A stretch of DNA of 9,992 bases. Source: Candidatus Methanovirga basalitermitum. GTDB lineage: Archaea > Methanobacteriota > Methanobacteria > Methanobacteriales > Methanobacteriaceae. This document shows, in pieces, positions 1-7,085 of this stretch. The notes beneath the pieces were generated by a model. The model was not told where the DNA came from. It made no database searches and saw nothing but the letters and a program-made list of their open reading frames with translations. Within the stretch, counting starts at the first letter, position 1. Each line of letters begins with the position of its first letter. A program made the position numbers and the translations under genes. The stretch is taken from positions 1 through 9,992 of the forward strand of contig JAISZW010000064.1 of NCBI GenBank assembly GCA_031284445.1, given 5' to 3'.

Positions 1-395
1 CGGATGGGGGCCTCGGAGGTGCGGGCGGCAAGGCGGGAACCAGCAATCTCAACGCTCTTGTCGGAGCCTCAGAGGATGCCGCTCCCGAAGACGGCGGCGA
101 TGCCAGTTCCAGCACAGGCGGCGCGGGCGGCAACGGGGCTTCGGTGGGACTGACTCAACCCGGGGTTGGATTTATTATTAATTCCATCTTTGTACAGGGT
201 GGAAATGGCGGAAATGGCGGCAACGCCGGGAACGGCACCGCCGGAAATGGCGGAAACGGCGGTAGCGCGTCGCTTGTACTCTCCTTCGACACGAACGTAA
301 CCGACAATGTTAATGTTTTCAGCGGCTATGGCGGCACTACAAACGACGGAAGCGGCGGAATCGATATGCTACGTTTTAATTGGGCCACTTGGTAG
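1..395 (+). CDS. C-terminal part of a glycine-rich repeat protein, truncated by the element
   Basis: The frame is open from the left edge (codons from base 3), so this is the 3' part of a longer gene whose start lies outside the window. About 130 residues are visible. They are rich in Gly, Ala and Asn, with GNGG/GGNGG tandem motifs, and then a less repetitive beta-type stretch (SLVLSFDTNVTDNVNVFSGY). Such low-complexity Gly-rich proteins are often secreted or surface-exposed, but no domain is recognisable and no function is assigned. Base composition is high-GC, unlike everything that follows. The last residues (LRFNWATW) and the TAG stop are encoded by the terminal repeat of the mobile element starting near 368, so the native C-terminus is probably lost. 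A GTG at 144 is an internal codon, not a likely start. Confidence 0.7.
   Translation, partial: DGGLGGAGGKAGTSNLNALVGASEDAAPEDGGDASSSTGGAGGNGASVGLTQPGVGFIINSIFVQGGNGGNGGNAGNGTAGNGGNGGSASLVLSFDTNVTDNVNVFSGYGGTTNDGSGGIDMLRFNWATW
368..390 (+). repeat. Left terminal inverted repeat
   Basis: Begins GCTACG and ends GGGCCACTT. Its reverse complement matches 9864-9886 at 21 of 23 positions without gaps. It lies exactly where GC-rich sequence gives way to AT-rich sequence and supplies the stop codon region of the interrupted gene. A TG at 367-368 would fit the usual TG start of IS21-type ends. Confidence 0.75.
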
Positions 396-414
396 CACTA
401 TTTTATTTAACGTC

Positions 415-436
415 GCTACCATCAACTGAGCCAGTT
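415..436 (+). repeat. Left subterminal repeat (second transposase-site copy)
   Basis: Starts GCTACC and ends TGAGCCAGTT, a degenerate copy of the terminal repeat (GCTAC, then TGRGCCASTT) in the same orientation, 47 bp further in. The GGTAGC at 391-396 also forms an inverted pair with GCTACC at 415-420. Repeated subterminal sites are typical of IS21-type ends. Confidence 0.5.
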
Positions 437-693
437 AAATATTAGTAATAATGCAAAAAATTAGCACTGCTATAAATAGAATATTGAGCAATCTCGTATT
501 TAATAGATAACCCATAAATAATTTTAAAGCTACAAAAATTGAAAAAACTTATCATTATATTAATTATGTGCATTCAACATAATCTTAAAATATTTAATCT
601 ATATGACTGTATATAAGATTAACTTGATTGTTGTGTATTTAATAGCAAAAATGCGCAATAAAATCAGTAATTTTTTTACGCAAAGTGCGCTTT

Positions 694-750
694 TGTGTTT
701 ATTTATTTTCTATGTGTTTATTTTCTAATTATGTGTTTATTTTTATGCTT
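694..750. repeat. Three 19-bp-period direct repeats
   Basis: TGTGTTTATTT occurs at 694-704, 713-723 and 732-742. The 8 bases after each copy are AT-rich and less conserved. The exact 19-bp spacing, close to two helical turns, is iteron-like. Low complexity makes chance or slippage possible. Confidence 0.4.
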
Positions 751-1040
751 TTTGCTACAAATGAATTTTGCTTTTTAAGTGACAATTTGATTTATAGCCA
801 TTTTGAAAATTTTTTTGTAATTATTTGTTATTAAAAATTTTTAAGCTTGATTGTTGTATCTCATCAATGATCGTCAGGGTACAGTATTGTTAAACAATTT
901 TCATAAAATATATTTGTGTAAAATTAGTACTATTTTTTTTAATAATCATAAGATGCTAATCATCTTCATTAAAATAAATTTTTGATATTACAATGCACGG
1001 ACTGTAATATATAATAAAACATAGGCGGTGATGAGTTAAG

Positions 1041-1236
1041 GGCGTGACAGAAGTGGCAGGTGGGTTACGATGTGACAGAAGCGGCAGGTTGGTTACGATG
1101 TGACAGAAGCGGCAGGTTGGTTACGATGTGAGAAAAACGGCAGGCGGGTTACGATGTGACAGAAGCGGCAGGTGGGTTGCGATGTGACAGAAACGGCAGG
1201 CGGGTTACGATGTGACAGAAGCGGCAGGCTGGTTAA
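1041..1236 (+). repeat. Array of seven tandem 28-bp repeats, iteron-like
   Basis: Seven head-to-tail units start at 1041, 1069, 1097, 1125, 1153, 1181 and 1209 with no spacers. The conserved core is TGTGACAGAAGCGGCAGG followed by a G/T-rich linker ending GGTTAC. Units 2 and 3 are identical; unit 4 is the most diverged (GTGAGAAAAACGG). The array is GC-rich in AT-rich DNA and lies 55 bp past the primase stop codon. Unit 1 contains AAGTGGC, also the core of the element's terminal repeats. It could be a replication or partition iteron array or a multiplied transposase-binding region. The lack of unique spacers rules out CRISPR. Confidence 0.85.
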
Positions 1237-1291
1237 GCAGATATAAAGACTTAGGTCGTTGCAAGTTTATAATTGTGCATTGACTATTTTT

Positions 1292-2197
1292 CTATTTGTT
1301 ATCAATACTCATTGAACATCTTTTTTCCGCAGCATCTATAGTACGATTTGCGTAATCAATAATATGCATTCCTTTTCTTAATTCAACATTCGGGGAATAG
1401 TTCAATAGAGCATATAAAATATCGTCTCGACTATATCCTTCTTTAATCATTCTACATACTACTGCAAAATCTCCCCTGCTTAGATCATAATTATTGTTAT
1501 GTAATTGTGTATGCTTTTCCCATTGCTTAAAATACGTTTTAAAAGCTTCATTTGAGTCTAACTTATTAGAGTTAAATTTAATTTTTTCATTTTTTATATT
1601 AACAGATTCACTTAATTTTATCTCTAATAATTTATTGTTTGCATATTCAATCAAATCATTTCGATTAATAGCATTTTCGCCAGAAGATTCACAACATAAA
1701 ACAAACGGATATCCCTTATCAGTTAAATATTTTTGTTTTCTATTCGTAAAACCTGCCAATCGTCCATAATGAATTGAACCAACACTTCCGATATCACCCT
1801 TATATTCCATGGCAAGAAATTTAGATAATATTTTTCTGACTTCACTTGATAATGGCTCTAATCCAAGAGAGATCCATGCCTGGTAATTTGCTTTGCTTGT
1901 CTGAATAATACATGCTGGATTATGTCCTTTTGCTTTCATTAATTCGATATTATTATAGTTGACATCGTCAATTAAAATTATTGCTCTATTGATATTCTTT
2001 GAAGGACAAATAAAAATATCATTTCCATTTACATTTTGAGCTTTAAGAAATGGTATTCTATTATTTATATCGCATACTGTTAAATTATCATAATTTTTCA
2101 TAATATTTTGTGACCGATTGAATATTCCAATTTTATATAATGAGCAATTCATTGCAATTAATTGCCTATTTATTGCATGAGTAGTTATGTCAGACAT
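1292..2197 (-). CDS. RepB-type (archaeo-eukaryotic primase-like) DNA primase
   Basis: A 301-residue protein resembling the primase domain of plasmid RepB'/MobA-RepB and of some relaxases, which lay down primers for replication from single-stranded origins. Visible hallmarks are a hydrophobic strand ending in two aspartates (ILIDD, residues 74-78, probable metal ligands), QTSKANYQAW (99-108), and GD (134-135) followed by H143 and RLAGFTNRK (146-154), the characteristic nucleotide-binding segment. The C-terminal part has the family's helical pattern (RGDFAVVCRMIKEGYS, then IDYANRTIDAA). The start has a strong ribosome binding site, AAAGGTGAT, just before ATG. It begins 16 bases after the istB stop, so it is very probably co-transcribed with istA-istB. 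A primase in this position is unusual for IS21, whose usual operon holds only istA and istB. Activity on the element's own DNA is inferred. Confidence 0.85.
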   Translation of the reverse strand: MSDITTHAINRQLIAMNCSLYKIGIFNRSQNIMKNYDNLTVCDINNRIPFLKAQNVNGNDIFICPSKNINRAIILIDDVNYNNIELMKAKGHNPACIIQTSKANYQAWISLGLEPLSSEVRKILSKFLAMEYKGDIGSVGSIHYGRLAGFTNRKQKYLTDKGYPFVLCCESSGENAINRNDLIEYANNKLLEIKLSESVNIKNEKIKFNSNKLDSNEAFKTYFKQWEKHTQLHNNNYDLSRGDFAVVCRMIKEGYSRDDILYALLNYSPNVELRKGMHIIDYANRTIDAAEKRCSMSIDNK

Positions 2198-2213
2198 TAT
2201 ATCACCTTTCTTA

Positions 2214-2957
2214 CTATCTAGAGCGTGAATGTTTGTGACGGTATGATTGTTTTGGATCAGAATTTATCAAATTTAAAACTATTGAATTAGAACCTATCCT
2301 GCTTAATAAACTAGGAAGTATTAATTCGTTTTTAAAAAAAATATTCCATTGTGACAATACGAGATTTGAAATAATAATAGTACTCTTCTTGTCATTACGA
2401 TTATTTATAATTTGATAAAAATCTAAAATTTCTTTTGGGTCAGTATCTATCAAATGAATTTCATCTATAATCAGCAAGTCACATTTGCTTAACTTATTAA
2501 TATACCTGTCTAATTTAACGCTTCCTTTAAAATTAATTAAATTATTCATTATTTTATGGCCTGATGTATATAACACTTTATAATTTTTACAGATAGCCTC
2601 ATATGCGATAGCATTCGCTAAATGAGTTTTACCAAATCCAGGATTACCAAAAATTAGTACATCCATAGGCATGTCTATAAATTTACATGTTTTTACTTCA
2701 TTAAAATTATCAACTTTAAGTTTTGGATACATATTTTTATTAAGAATAAATGTATCAAATGTTTTACCTAACTCAATCTTTCCGAATTTTGCTTTTCGGG
2801 AAATTTTTTTATTATCGTTTAGGTCTAATTGAACGTCAAATATTATGTTCAATTTTTCTCTAAAAGATCTATCAACAGTTATATAATCTTCCATATTGAC
2901 AAACGCCTCTAGATTTAATTCAGTTGCTTTTTTGGTTAATAAGTCCTTACTTGTCAT
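2214..2957 (-). CDS. istB: IS21-family helper ATPase IstB
   Basis: AAA+ ATPase of the IstB/DnaC type, which remodels target DNA and helps the IstA transposase insert. Numbering from the upstream ATG, it has Walker A GNPGFGKT (106-113), Walker B LLIIDE (163-168), the STIIISN sensor strand (194-200) and a C-terminal SYRHK (240-244) like the GxSYR ending of IstB proteins. About 247 residues is normal for the family. Two ATGs compete. ATG at 2963 lies only 3 bases after AAAGGAG, whereas ATG at 2957 is 9 bases away and is preferred. Either way the gene overlaps the 3' end of istA (11 or 17 bases), which suggests translational coupling. The N-terminal ~90 residues are less typical, and the very basic tail (HKHSRSR) may bind DNA. 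Confidence 0.92.
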   Translation of the reverse strand: MTSKDLLTKKATELNLEAFVNMEDYITVDRSFREKLNIIFDVQLDLNDNKKISRKAKFGKIELGKTFDTFILNKNMYPKLKVDNFNEVKTCKFIDMPMDVLIFGNPGFGKTHLANAIAYEAICKNYKVLYTSGHKIMNNLINFKGSVKLDRYINKLSKCDLLIIDEIHLIDTDPKEILDFYQIINNRNDKKSTIIISNLVLSQWNIFFKNELILPSLLSRIGSNSIVLNLINSDPKQSYRHKHSRSR

Positions 2958-4575
2958 TATCATCGTCTCCTTTATCGTTAGAGTTTATATCATCATCATC
3001 ATCTACATCATCTACATCATCTACATCATTTGTAGATAATTCCTTAGACAAACCAATCATATCGTCAACACAATCTAAATAGTTATACTCATCTGATGAA
3101 GCAGATCCAATATTAATTTCTAGTTCATTAATATTTCTGATTTCGTTTAATTTTTGTACCAAATTGAATTTAATTTTTTGATATGTAGGTGCTCCTGTAT
3201 CATTTGCCTTACGAATTGCATCATAAAATATTTTTTCATCAGTTATATTATATTCTTCAATCAATATTACCGTATTTCCTAGTTCCTCTAACGATTTTCC
3301 ATTATTTTCCAGATATTTTCTAAATTCTTCTAATTCATACGGCAAAGGGCCTTCATTGAGAAAATATGCGCTACCTCTTGCACGTGGTTTTTTGACTAAC
3401 AGGCTTATAAAGTGTTTGAAATTTGATATATATTTGTCCTTTTGTATCTCTAGAACATGTTCTGCTACAATTGTTCCTTTATAATATACCTTAATCATAT
3501 GTGCTGACACAACAATTGTTACATATTTACCGGCACACTGTTTTGGTACAGAGTAATTATTAGTATTATATGAAAAAAACATATGATGATTAACCTTTAC
3601 CCTTTTTGAAACATTTAGTCTGGTATACTCAGCATCTGGTATTGGATTTAGTTTTTCCTGTTCCTGTTTGTATAACTCAGCTATTGATAAACTTTTCTTT
3701 TGTACTCTATGCTTATTATTGTATTCATCACATTTTGCTCGAAGAACGTCTGCTAACTCTTTAATATCTCTACAGTGTGGGAGTCCTGTTAGTATAGATG
3801 CTTTTAAAGTTTTGCAAAGATTTTCGACTCCACCTTTTTCATTTCCTTTTGCTGCATTCATATAAACGGCTTTAAACCCATAGTGGATTCTTAGTTCTGT
3901 AAATTGTTGATTTTCTAGTGCCTTTGCACCACTATATTTTTTAACGACAGTCTTCATATTGTCATACCAAATTTCTTCTGGTATACCGCCCATGTACTTA
4001 AATGTTTCTATATGTGCAAGACCTAAATTATAAAATTTCATATTAATCATTGGTATTGTAAATATTCTATTGCTGTATCTCAAATTTGCACAAAAAACAG
4101 TTACTTTCACTTTTGTTTTTTCAGCTCCTATTCTAACGTTAATTTCTGTCCAATCTACTTGCATAACTTGTCCAGGTTTATAGGATAATTTCAAAAAAAC
4201 ATTATTCCGGTTGGTTATTATTTCCCTCAAGTATTTAGTAACAGTTGAGTATCCAACTATCATTCTTTTACTTACAGCTTTATGTACCGCCACTGCAGTT
4301 ATTCTTTGTTTTGTAGTGGTATCTTTTTCAAGTTCACTCACTACTTCTATTATACATTTAGTTAAATTTTCATTATATTCTGATCTCGTTATATTTCTTG
4401 GATTAATATTGGCCTCATATTGCACTGGAAGATGTTTACCACTCCAGTATTTACTTACCGTACCACGAGATATACCAAGTATTCTCGCAGTCTTCCTTTG
4501 TGAATTCTTATTACGTTGACAAAGTCGGATTTTTAAAATTATGTCCATTTTGTCCATTTTGTCCGTTTTGTCCAT
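2947..4575 (-). CDS. istA: IS21-family transposase IstA
   Basis: A 542-residue DDE transposase/integrase that cuts and joins the element ends. It has an N-terminal helix-turn-helix (about 24-44, NSQRKTARILGISRGTVSKYW) and then a catalytic RNase H-fold core with D141 (QVDWTE), D205 (IWYDNMK) and E251 (GNEKGGVEN), the spacing expected of IstA. A beta-rich domain follows (NNYSVPKQCAGKYV), as in IstA/Mu-type C-termini. The ATG at 4575 is preceded by AGGAGG with a 6-base spacer, so the start is secure. Oddities: the first 11 residues (MDKTDKMDKMD) come from a repeated 9-base unit, and the tail (517-542) is almost purely acidic (DDVDDVDDVDDDDD, then DKGDDDNDK), also from 9-base repeats. The acidic tail is not standard and may help contact the basic IstB. 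First gene of the istA-istB-primase operon. Confidence 0.95.
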   Translation of the reverse strand: MDKTDKMDKMDIILKIRLCQRNKNSQRKTARILGISRGTVSKYWSGKHLPVQYEANINPRNITRSEYNENLTKCIIEVVSELEKDTTTKQRITAVAVHKAVSKRMIVGYSTVTKYLREIITNRNNVFLKLSYKPGQVMQVDWTEINVRIGAEKTKVKVTVFCANLRYSNRIFTIPMINMKFYNLGLAHIETFKYMGGIPEEIWYDNMKTVVKKYSGAKALENQQFTELRIHYGFKAVYMNAAKGNEKGGVENLCKTLKASILTGLPHCRDIKELADVLRAKCDEYNNKHRVQKKSLSIAELYKQEQEKLNPIPDAEYTRLNVSKRVKVNHHMFFSYNTNNYSVPKQCAGKYVTIVVSAHMIKVYYKGTIVAEHVLEIQKDKYISNFKHFISLLVKKPRARGSAYFLNEGPLPYELEEFRKYLENNGKSLEELGNTVILIEEYNITDEKIFYDAIRKANDTGAPTYQKIKFNLVQKLNEIRNINELEINIGSASSDEYNYLDCVDDMIGLSKELSTNDVDDVDDVDDDDDINSNDKGDDDNDK

Positions 4576-4997
4576 TGTGATCCTCCTGACTGTTTCGTGT
4601 TAAAATTTAACACTATCGTTAAATATCGATTTACATGATGATTCATCAAATAAACCTGTTAGCAAGTTTTAAAGCATATCATCGGTATAAACGGGTATAT
4701 TATACAATACACCTTTGGGCTTAATTTCTATGACTATTCAGTTACCAGACGAACAAGACAGAGATTCGTTTTACGTAATCCATTTGCATAAATAACATCT
4801 TAAATTTCATACCGTTTTTAAGTGTATTTGAAAGTTAATGTATAGTCCTTAAAAATTTATATAAAGAAGCGATTGTTAACTACCACATTCAAATTATAAA
4901 TTTAATCATGCTATCTTTTGGTCATCCTAATTTATTATATAGATAGATAAGTAGTGTAAATATGAGTCAGCTGTTCGATCCTTACGGATCGATTCAT
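4576..4997. other. Intergenic region upstream of istA
   Basis: It contains the istA leader and the 4597-4613 palindrome. A small hairpin (CGATCC, TTAC, GGATCG; 4976-4991) lies just past the stop of the 152-residue gene. It has no T run after it, so it is at most a weak terminator or RNA-protecting stem. No gene is visible. Confidence 0.45.
4597..4613. promoter_or_regulatory. Palindrome upstream of istA, possible operator
   Basis: GTGTTAAA, one central base, TTTAACAC: a perfect 8+1+8 palindrome 22 bases before the istA start and just upstream of its ribosome binding site. It could be an operator for a helix-turn-helix regulator (IstA itself or the ParB-like protein) or a leader hairpin. No clear promoter box pair was found beside it; a TATAAT on the minus strand (4704-4699) lacks a convincing -35 partner. 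Confidence 0.35.
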
Positions 4998-5456
4998 TTA
5001 GCCGTAACGCATCACAAATTTGGACTCCGGGCTCCGATAATTTTGGGTAAATTTTCCCAAAATAATTTTTTTATGGGTCTTTTTCAATTCTCTACTGATC
5101 ATGCCAAACTCATTCCGCCAAGTAATAGAGTGTACTTTCTTCTTAGGACGTTTGATACCATTTAGCAAGTTATAAATTGAAATAAAATCATCATAAATAC
5201 TTGGATCAAGTTTATACAGTTTATTTCCATGACAATTTGTAAATGGTTTGTCATAAAAATATTTTTTCACTCCGTTGGAATCCATAAAATCTATGCTGTA
5301 TTTGCGGAGTTTACGGTGTTTACGATGATTGCTATTCGTTCTTAAGCAGTACGAATTCGACACATTCTCTATCTGAATATAGATATTCATTTTAAGAAGA
5401 TGCATAATCACTATCAGAAGATAGATAATTAAAAGTAATTCAATGATTTCTGTCAT
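4998..5456 (-). CDS. Small putative membrane-anchored protein, unknown function
   Basis: A 152-residue frame, not recognised. The first ~25 residues are strongly hydrophobic (EIIELLLIIYLLIVIMHLL), which suggests one N-terminal membrane segment. The rest is basic and polar (HRKHRKLRKY; RPKKKVHS; KKTHKK), likely cytosolic or nucleic-acid-contacting. The ATG is preceded by GAGAGGT about 9 bases upstream, a credible ribosome binding site and the main reason to accept it as a gene. It lies between istA (421 bases further on, same strand) and the structured RNA region, and could belong to a transcript running from the parB-like gene. A short opposite-strand frame at 4962-5165 overlaps it but lacks support. 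Confidence 0.6.
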   Translation of the reverse strand: MTEIIELLLIIYLLIVIMHLLKMNIYIQIENVSNSYCLRTNSNHRKHRKLRKYSIDFMDSNGVKKYFYDKPFTNCHGNKLYKLDPSIYDDFISIYNLLNGIKRPKKKVHSITWRNEFGMISRELKKTHKKIILGKFTQNYRSPESKFVMRYG

Positions 5457-5520
5457 TTCGATTGACCTCTCGTCATCCTTCTAAAATTAAAAGGAAGCAT
5501 TTAATCTATTTTGATGTGAT

Positions 5521-5546
5521 GTTTCCTAAAGGAAACTTCTCGAGAA
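5521..5546. repeat. Two adjacent palindromes upstream of the 152-residue gene
   Basis: GTTTCC TAAA GGAAAC (5521-5536) is a perfect 6-bp hairpin. It abuts TTCTCGAGAA (5537-5546), a perfect 10-bp palindrome. They lie 65-90 bases before the start of the small membrane protein gene, where an operator or leader hairpin could act. Confidence 0.4.
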
Positions 5547-5826
5547 ATATAGAAAATTGGATCTATATGGTGTAATAAATTTACAAATGCACACTTGGGG
5601 GGGCACGCTTCTGACAATACACACATTGAACGGCCACAAAATAGTTTCGTTTTAAGTGTTTCCAACACAATAACATCATTGATAAAATCCTTTAATTAAC
5701 ATGTTGCCTTAAAAGCAATAGGTTCATCATATAAACTGTCTATAAAATGACTAGTTATCAAACTCAAAATCAAATCTACAATCATTAAATTCAAACATCA
5801 GTTGAGACTTTATTACTATATAAACG

Positions 5827-6033
5827 GGTTATTATGACTGCTAATCAGACTAATTAAGGATAACCTGTCGTTGCAACTACCACTATAGGTAAATAAATTC
5901 GGTTCCGAGTAGCTGCAACCGACTCTAAGATGACCAACAGTAGGCTCTACTAGCCTGCTCTGTGGAGCTGTATTCATCCTGCCGTGCCACCCCATCAACG
6001 AAACACAAAAGCTCGGCACAGGGCATTGGAGAA
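5827..6033. ncRNA. Candidate structured non-coding RNA, family unknown
   Basis: A ~200-base GC-richer island with many nested helices. GGTTAT (5827-5832) pairs with ATAACC (5860-5865). GTTGCAACTAC (5870-5880) pairs with GTAGCTGCAAC (5909-5919), 10 of 11 on the plus strand and 11 of 11 on the minus counting one G-U. An alternative helix TCGGTT/AACCGA (5899-5904 with 5917-5922) competes with it. There are hairpins AGGCT/AGCCT (5942-5956) and GCTC/GAGC (5957-5968). A long bulged helix joins TTC, TCC, TGCC, GTGCC (5973-5988) to GGCAC, GGCA, GGA, GAA (6015-6033). This density is not expected of spacer or coding DNA. It matches no RNA family I can name, including tRNA, tmRNA, RNase P or 6S. All genes here are on the minus strand, which favours a minus-strand transcript, but strand is undecided. 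Confidence 0.55.
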
Positions 6034-6094
6034 CATTTATTGTTGAAATATGCATAATGATTAAACGCACCTCTATATGCATCTATGATATTTA

Positions 6095-6967
6095 TTAATT
6101 TTTGATATTTTGCTTGAATTTTAAATATATTTCGTTTAGGACGTTCATTTTTTTATCAAGATCAGTAACCAGTTCTTTAACTGCGATATTAGTTTGATCT
6201 ATTTCGCTGATTTCGAAATTCAGTTTGTCAATAGATTTAATAATAAGATTAATTAAATCGCATATTTTATTTTGTTTGCTCAGTTGGTTTCTTTTTTTCC
6301 TTATTTTTGGAGTAACTTTACCAACAGAGTATTTTGCTTCAGCCATCAATTTTTTAAATGAATCGTCATCAACTTCGTTTTTAGCGCAATAATTTGCAAT
6401 AAATTTAATTTGATCTGAATTCAGCTGCTCTTGAGACGCATATGATGCTATTTCGTTTTGAAATCTTTCTGGAATTTTAGATATAATTGTTGCTGTATTA
6501 TGGCTTAACGTTCCATTTCTGGACATCTCTATTACATTTTCTGTCAGGTTTTTATTAAGATTTTCAATTTTACTTAACCATCCTTTTGATATATTAAGAG
6601 AATCACGTATCTCTTTTCGTGTTGCCCCTTCAGCAATTGCCAAATTTATATTATTTGAAAACCAGATTGGATCAAATCGCTTTCTTAGTCTTTCTAGCCG
6701 TAAAGAACAAATAATTGATGATTTTTTATCTAAATCTACTTTACATACAGATATATCGTTTGCACCAGACTTTTTTGCTGCATATAATTTATCATGCCCA
6801 TATATTACTTCTCCCTTGTTTGCTATTACTGAACCTCTACAATCATATTTTTCATATATATCAGCCAATTCTTTAATCTGTTTATCATCGAGCGTAGGTG
6901 CTTTATCAGGGTCAATGTGCAGATCCCTTATGTTACATACGCCCAATCCTTTTTTGTTATTTGTCAT
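6095..6967 (-). CDS. ParB-like DNA-binding protein
   Basis: A 290-residue protein with ParB/Spo0J-type architecture: an N-terminal ParB fold (about 10-80), a helix-turn-helix (about 114-136, ATRKEIRDSLNISKGWLSKI), a helical middle and a C-terminal coiled-coil-like dimerisation region (about 230-290). Classical ParB proteins bind centromere-like sites and slide as CTP-loaded clamps in plasmid or chromosome segregation. Here the key phosphate-binding GxRR-type motif is replaced by GHDK (57-60), so CTP use is doubtful. No ParA-type ATPase is visible, so a complete partition system is not shown. A role as regulator or in binding a site on the element (for example the 28-bp array) is inferred. The start at 6967 has AAAGGG about 9 bases upstream, a moderate ribosome binding site. 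The leader upstream contains a possible RNA fold (7086-7163). Confidence 0.8.
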   Translation of the reverse strand: MTNNKKGLGVCNIRDLHIDPDKAPTLDDKQIKELADIYEKYDCRGSVIANKGEVIYGHDKLYAAKKSGANDISVCKVDLDKKSSIICSLRLERLRKRFDPIWFSNNINLAIAEGATRKEIRDSLNISKGWLSKIENLNKNLTENVIEMSRNGTLSHNTATIISKIPERFQNEIASYASQEQLNSDQIKFIANYCAKNEVDDDSFKKLMAEAKYSVGKVTPKIRKKRNQLSKQNKICDLINLIIKSIDKLNFEISEIDQTNIAVKELVTDLDKKMNVLNEIYLKFKQNIKN

Positions 6968-6995
6968 TTGTAAGATCCCTTTTTTTAGTAAATTT

Positions 6996-7022
6996 AGAAT
7001 AATCTATAAATAAAACTATTCT
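6996..7022. promoter_or_regulatory. Inverted repeat before the parB-like gene, possible operator
   Basis: AGAATA (6996-7001) and TATTCT (7017-7022) form a 6-bp inverted repeat with a 15-base centre, 29-55 bases upstream of the start. This is a suitable place for autoregulation by the ParB-like helix-turn-helix protein. The sequence is AT-rich, so chance is possible. Confidence 0.25.
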
Positions 7023-7085
7023 CATAATGAACCGTTATAAAAAGTAGCCCCATCATGTAGAAGCTGAAATCGTTTATCTAATTTT

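Larger units (their letters stand above)
396..1040. other. AT-rich non-coding stretch with short repeats
   Basis: No plausible gene was found. It contains the left subterminal repeat, three copies of TGTGTTTATTT at a strict 19-bp period (694, 713, 732), and a 12-bp direct repeat CTTGATTGTTGT (623-634 and 846-857). Lying between the left end and the 28-bp array, it may be part of a replication or protein-binding region, but nothing proves that. Confidence 0.5.
5457..6094. other. Intergenic region with palindromes and structured RNA segment
   Basis: Between the 152-residue gene and the parB-like gene. It contains the twin palindromes at 5521-5546, a run of seven G (5597-5603) followed by CGCTTCTGACA (5606-5616), and the structured segment 5827-6033. 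The last is distinctly GC-richer than its surroundings. An 88-codon frame at 5816-6082 on the minus strand is not regarded as coding. Confidence 0.6.

Noticed and set aside
1041..1236. CRISPR array
   Set aside because: The 28-bp units are contiguous with no unique spacers, and no cas genes are present.
5041..5069. Plus-strand terminator-like stem (TTTTGGG / CCCAAAA, then T run)
   Set aside because: It lies inside the 152-residue coding region on the opposite strand and no plus-strand gene precedes it.
5985..6000. T-box-like GGGTGGCAC motif on the minus strand
   Set aside because: The match to the T-box bulge is partial, there is no specifier stem or terminator, and no aminoacyl-tRNA synthetase or amino acid gene follows.
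5816..6082. 88-codon minus-strand frame
   Set aside because: No ribosome binding site, low-complexity start, and it coincides with a segment dense in RNA helices; a structured RNA explains it better.
7039..7060. Possible extra copy of the element end (AAAAAGTAGCCCCAT, then GTAG)
   Set aside because: The similarity to the terminal repeat needs gaps and a change in the GTGGC core; too weak to call.
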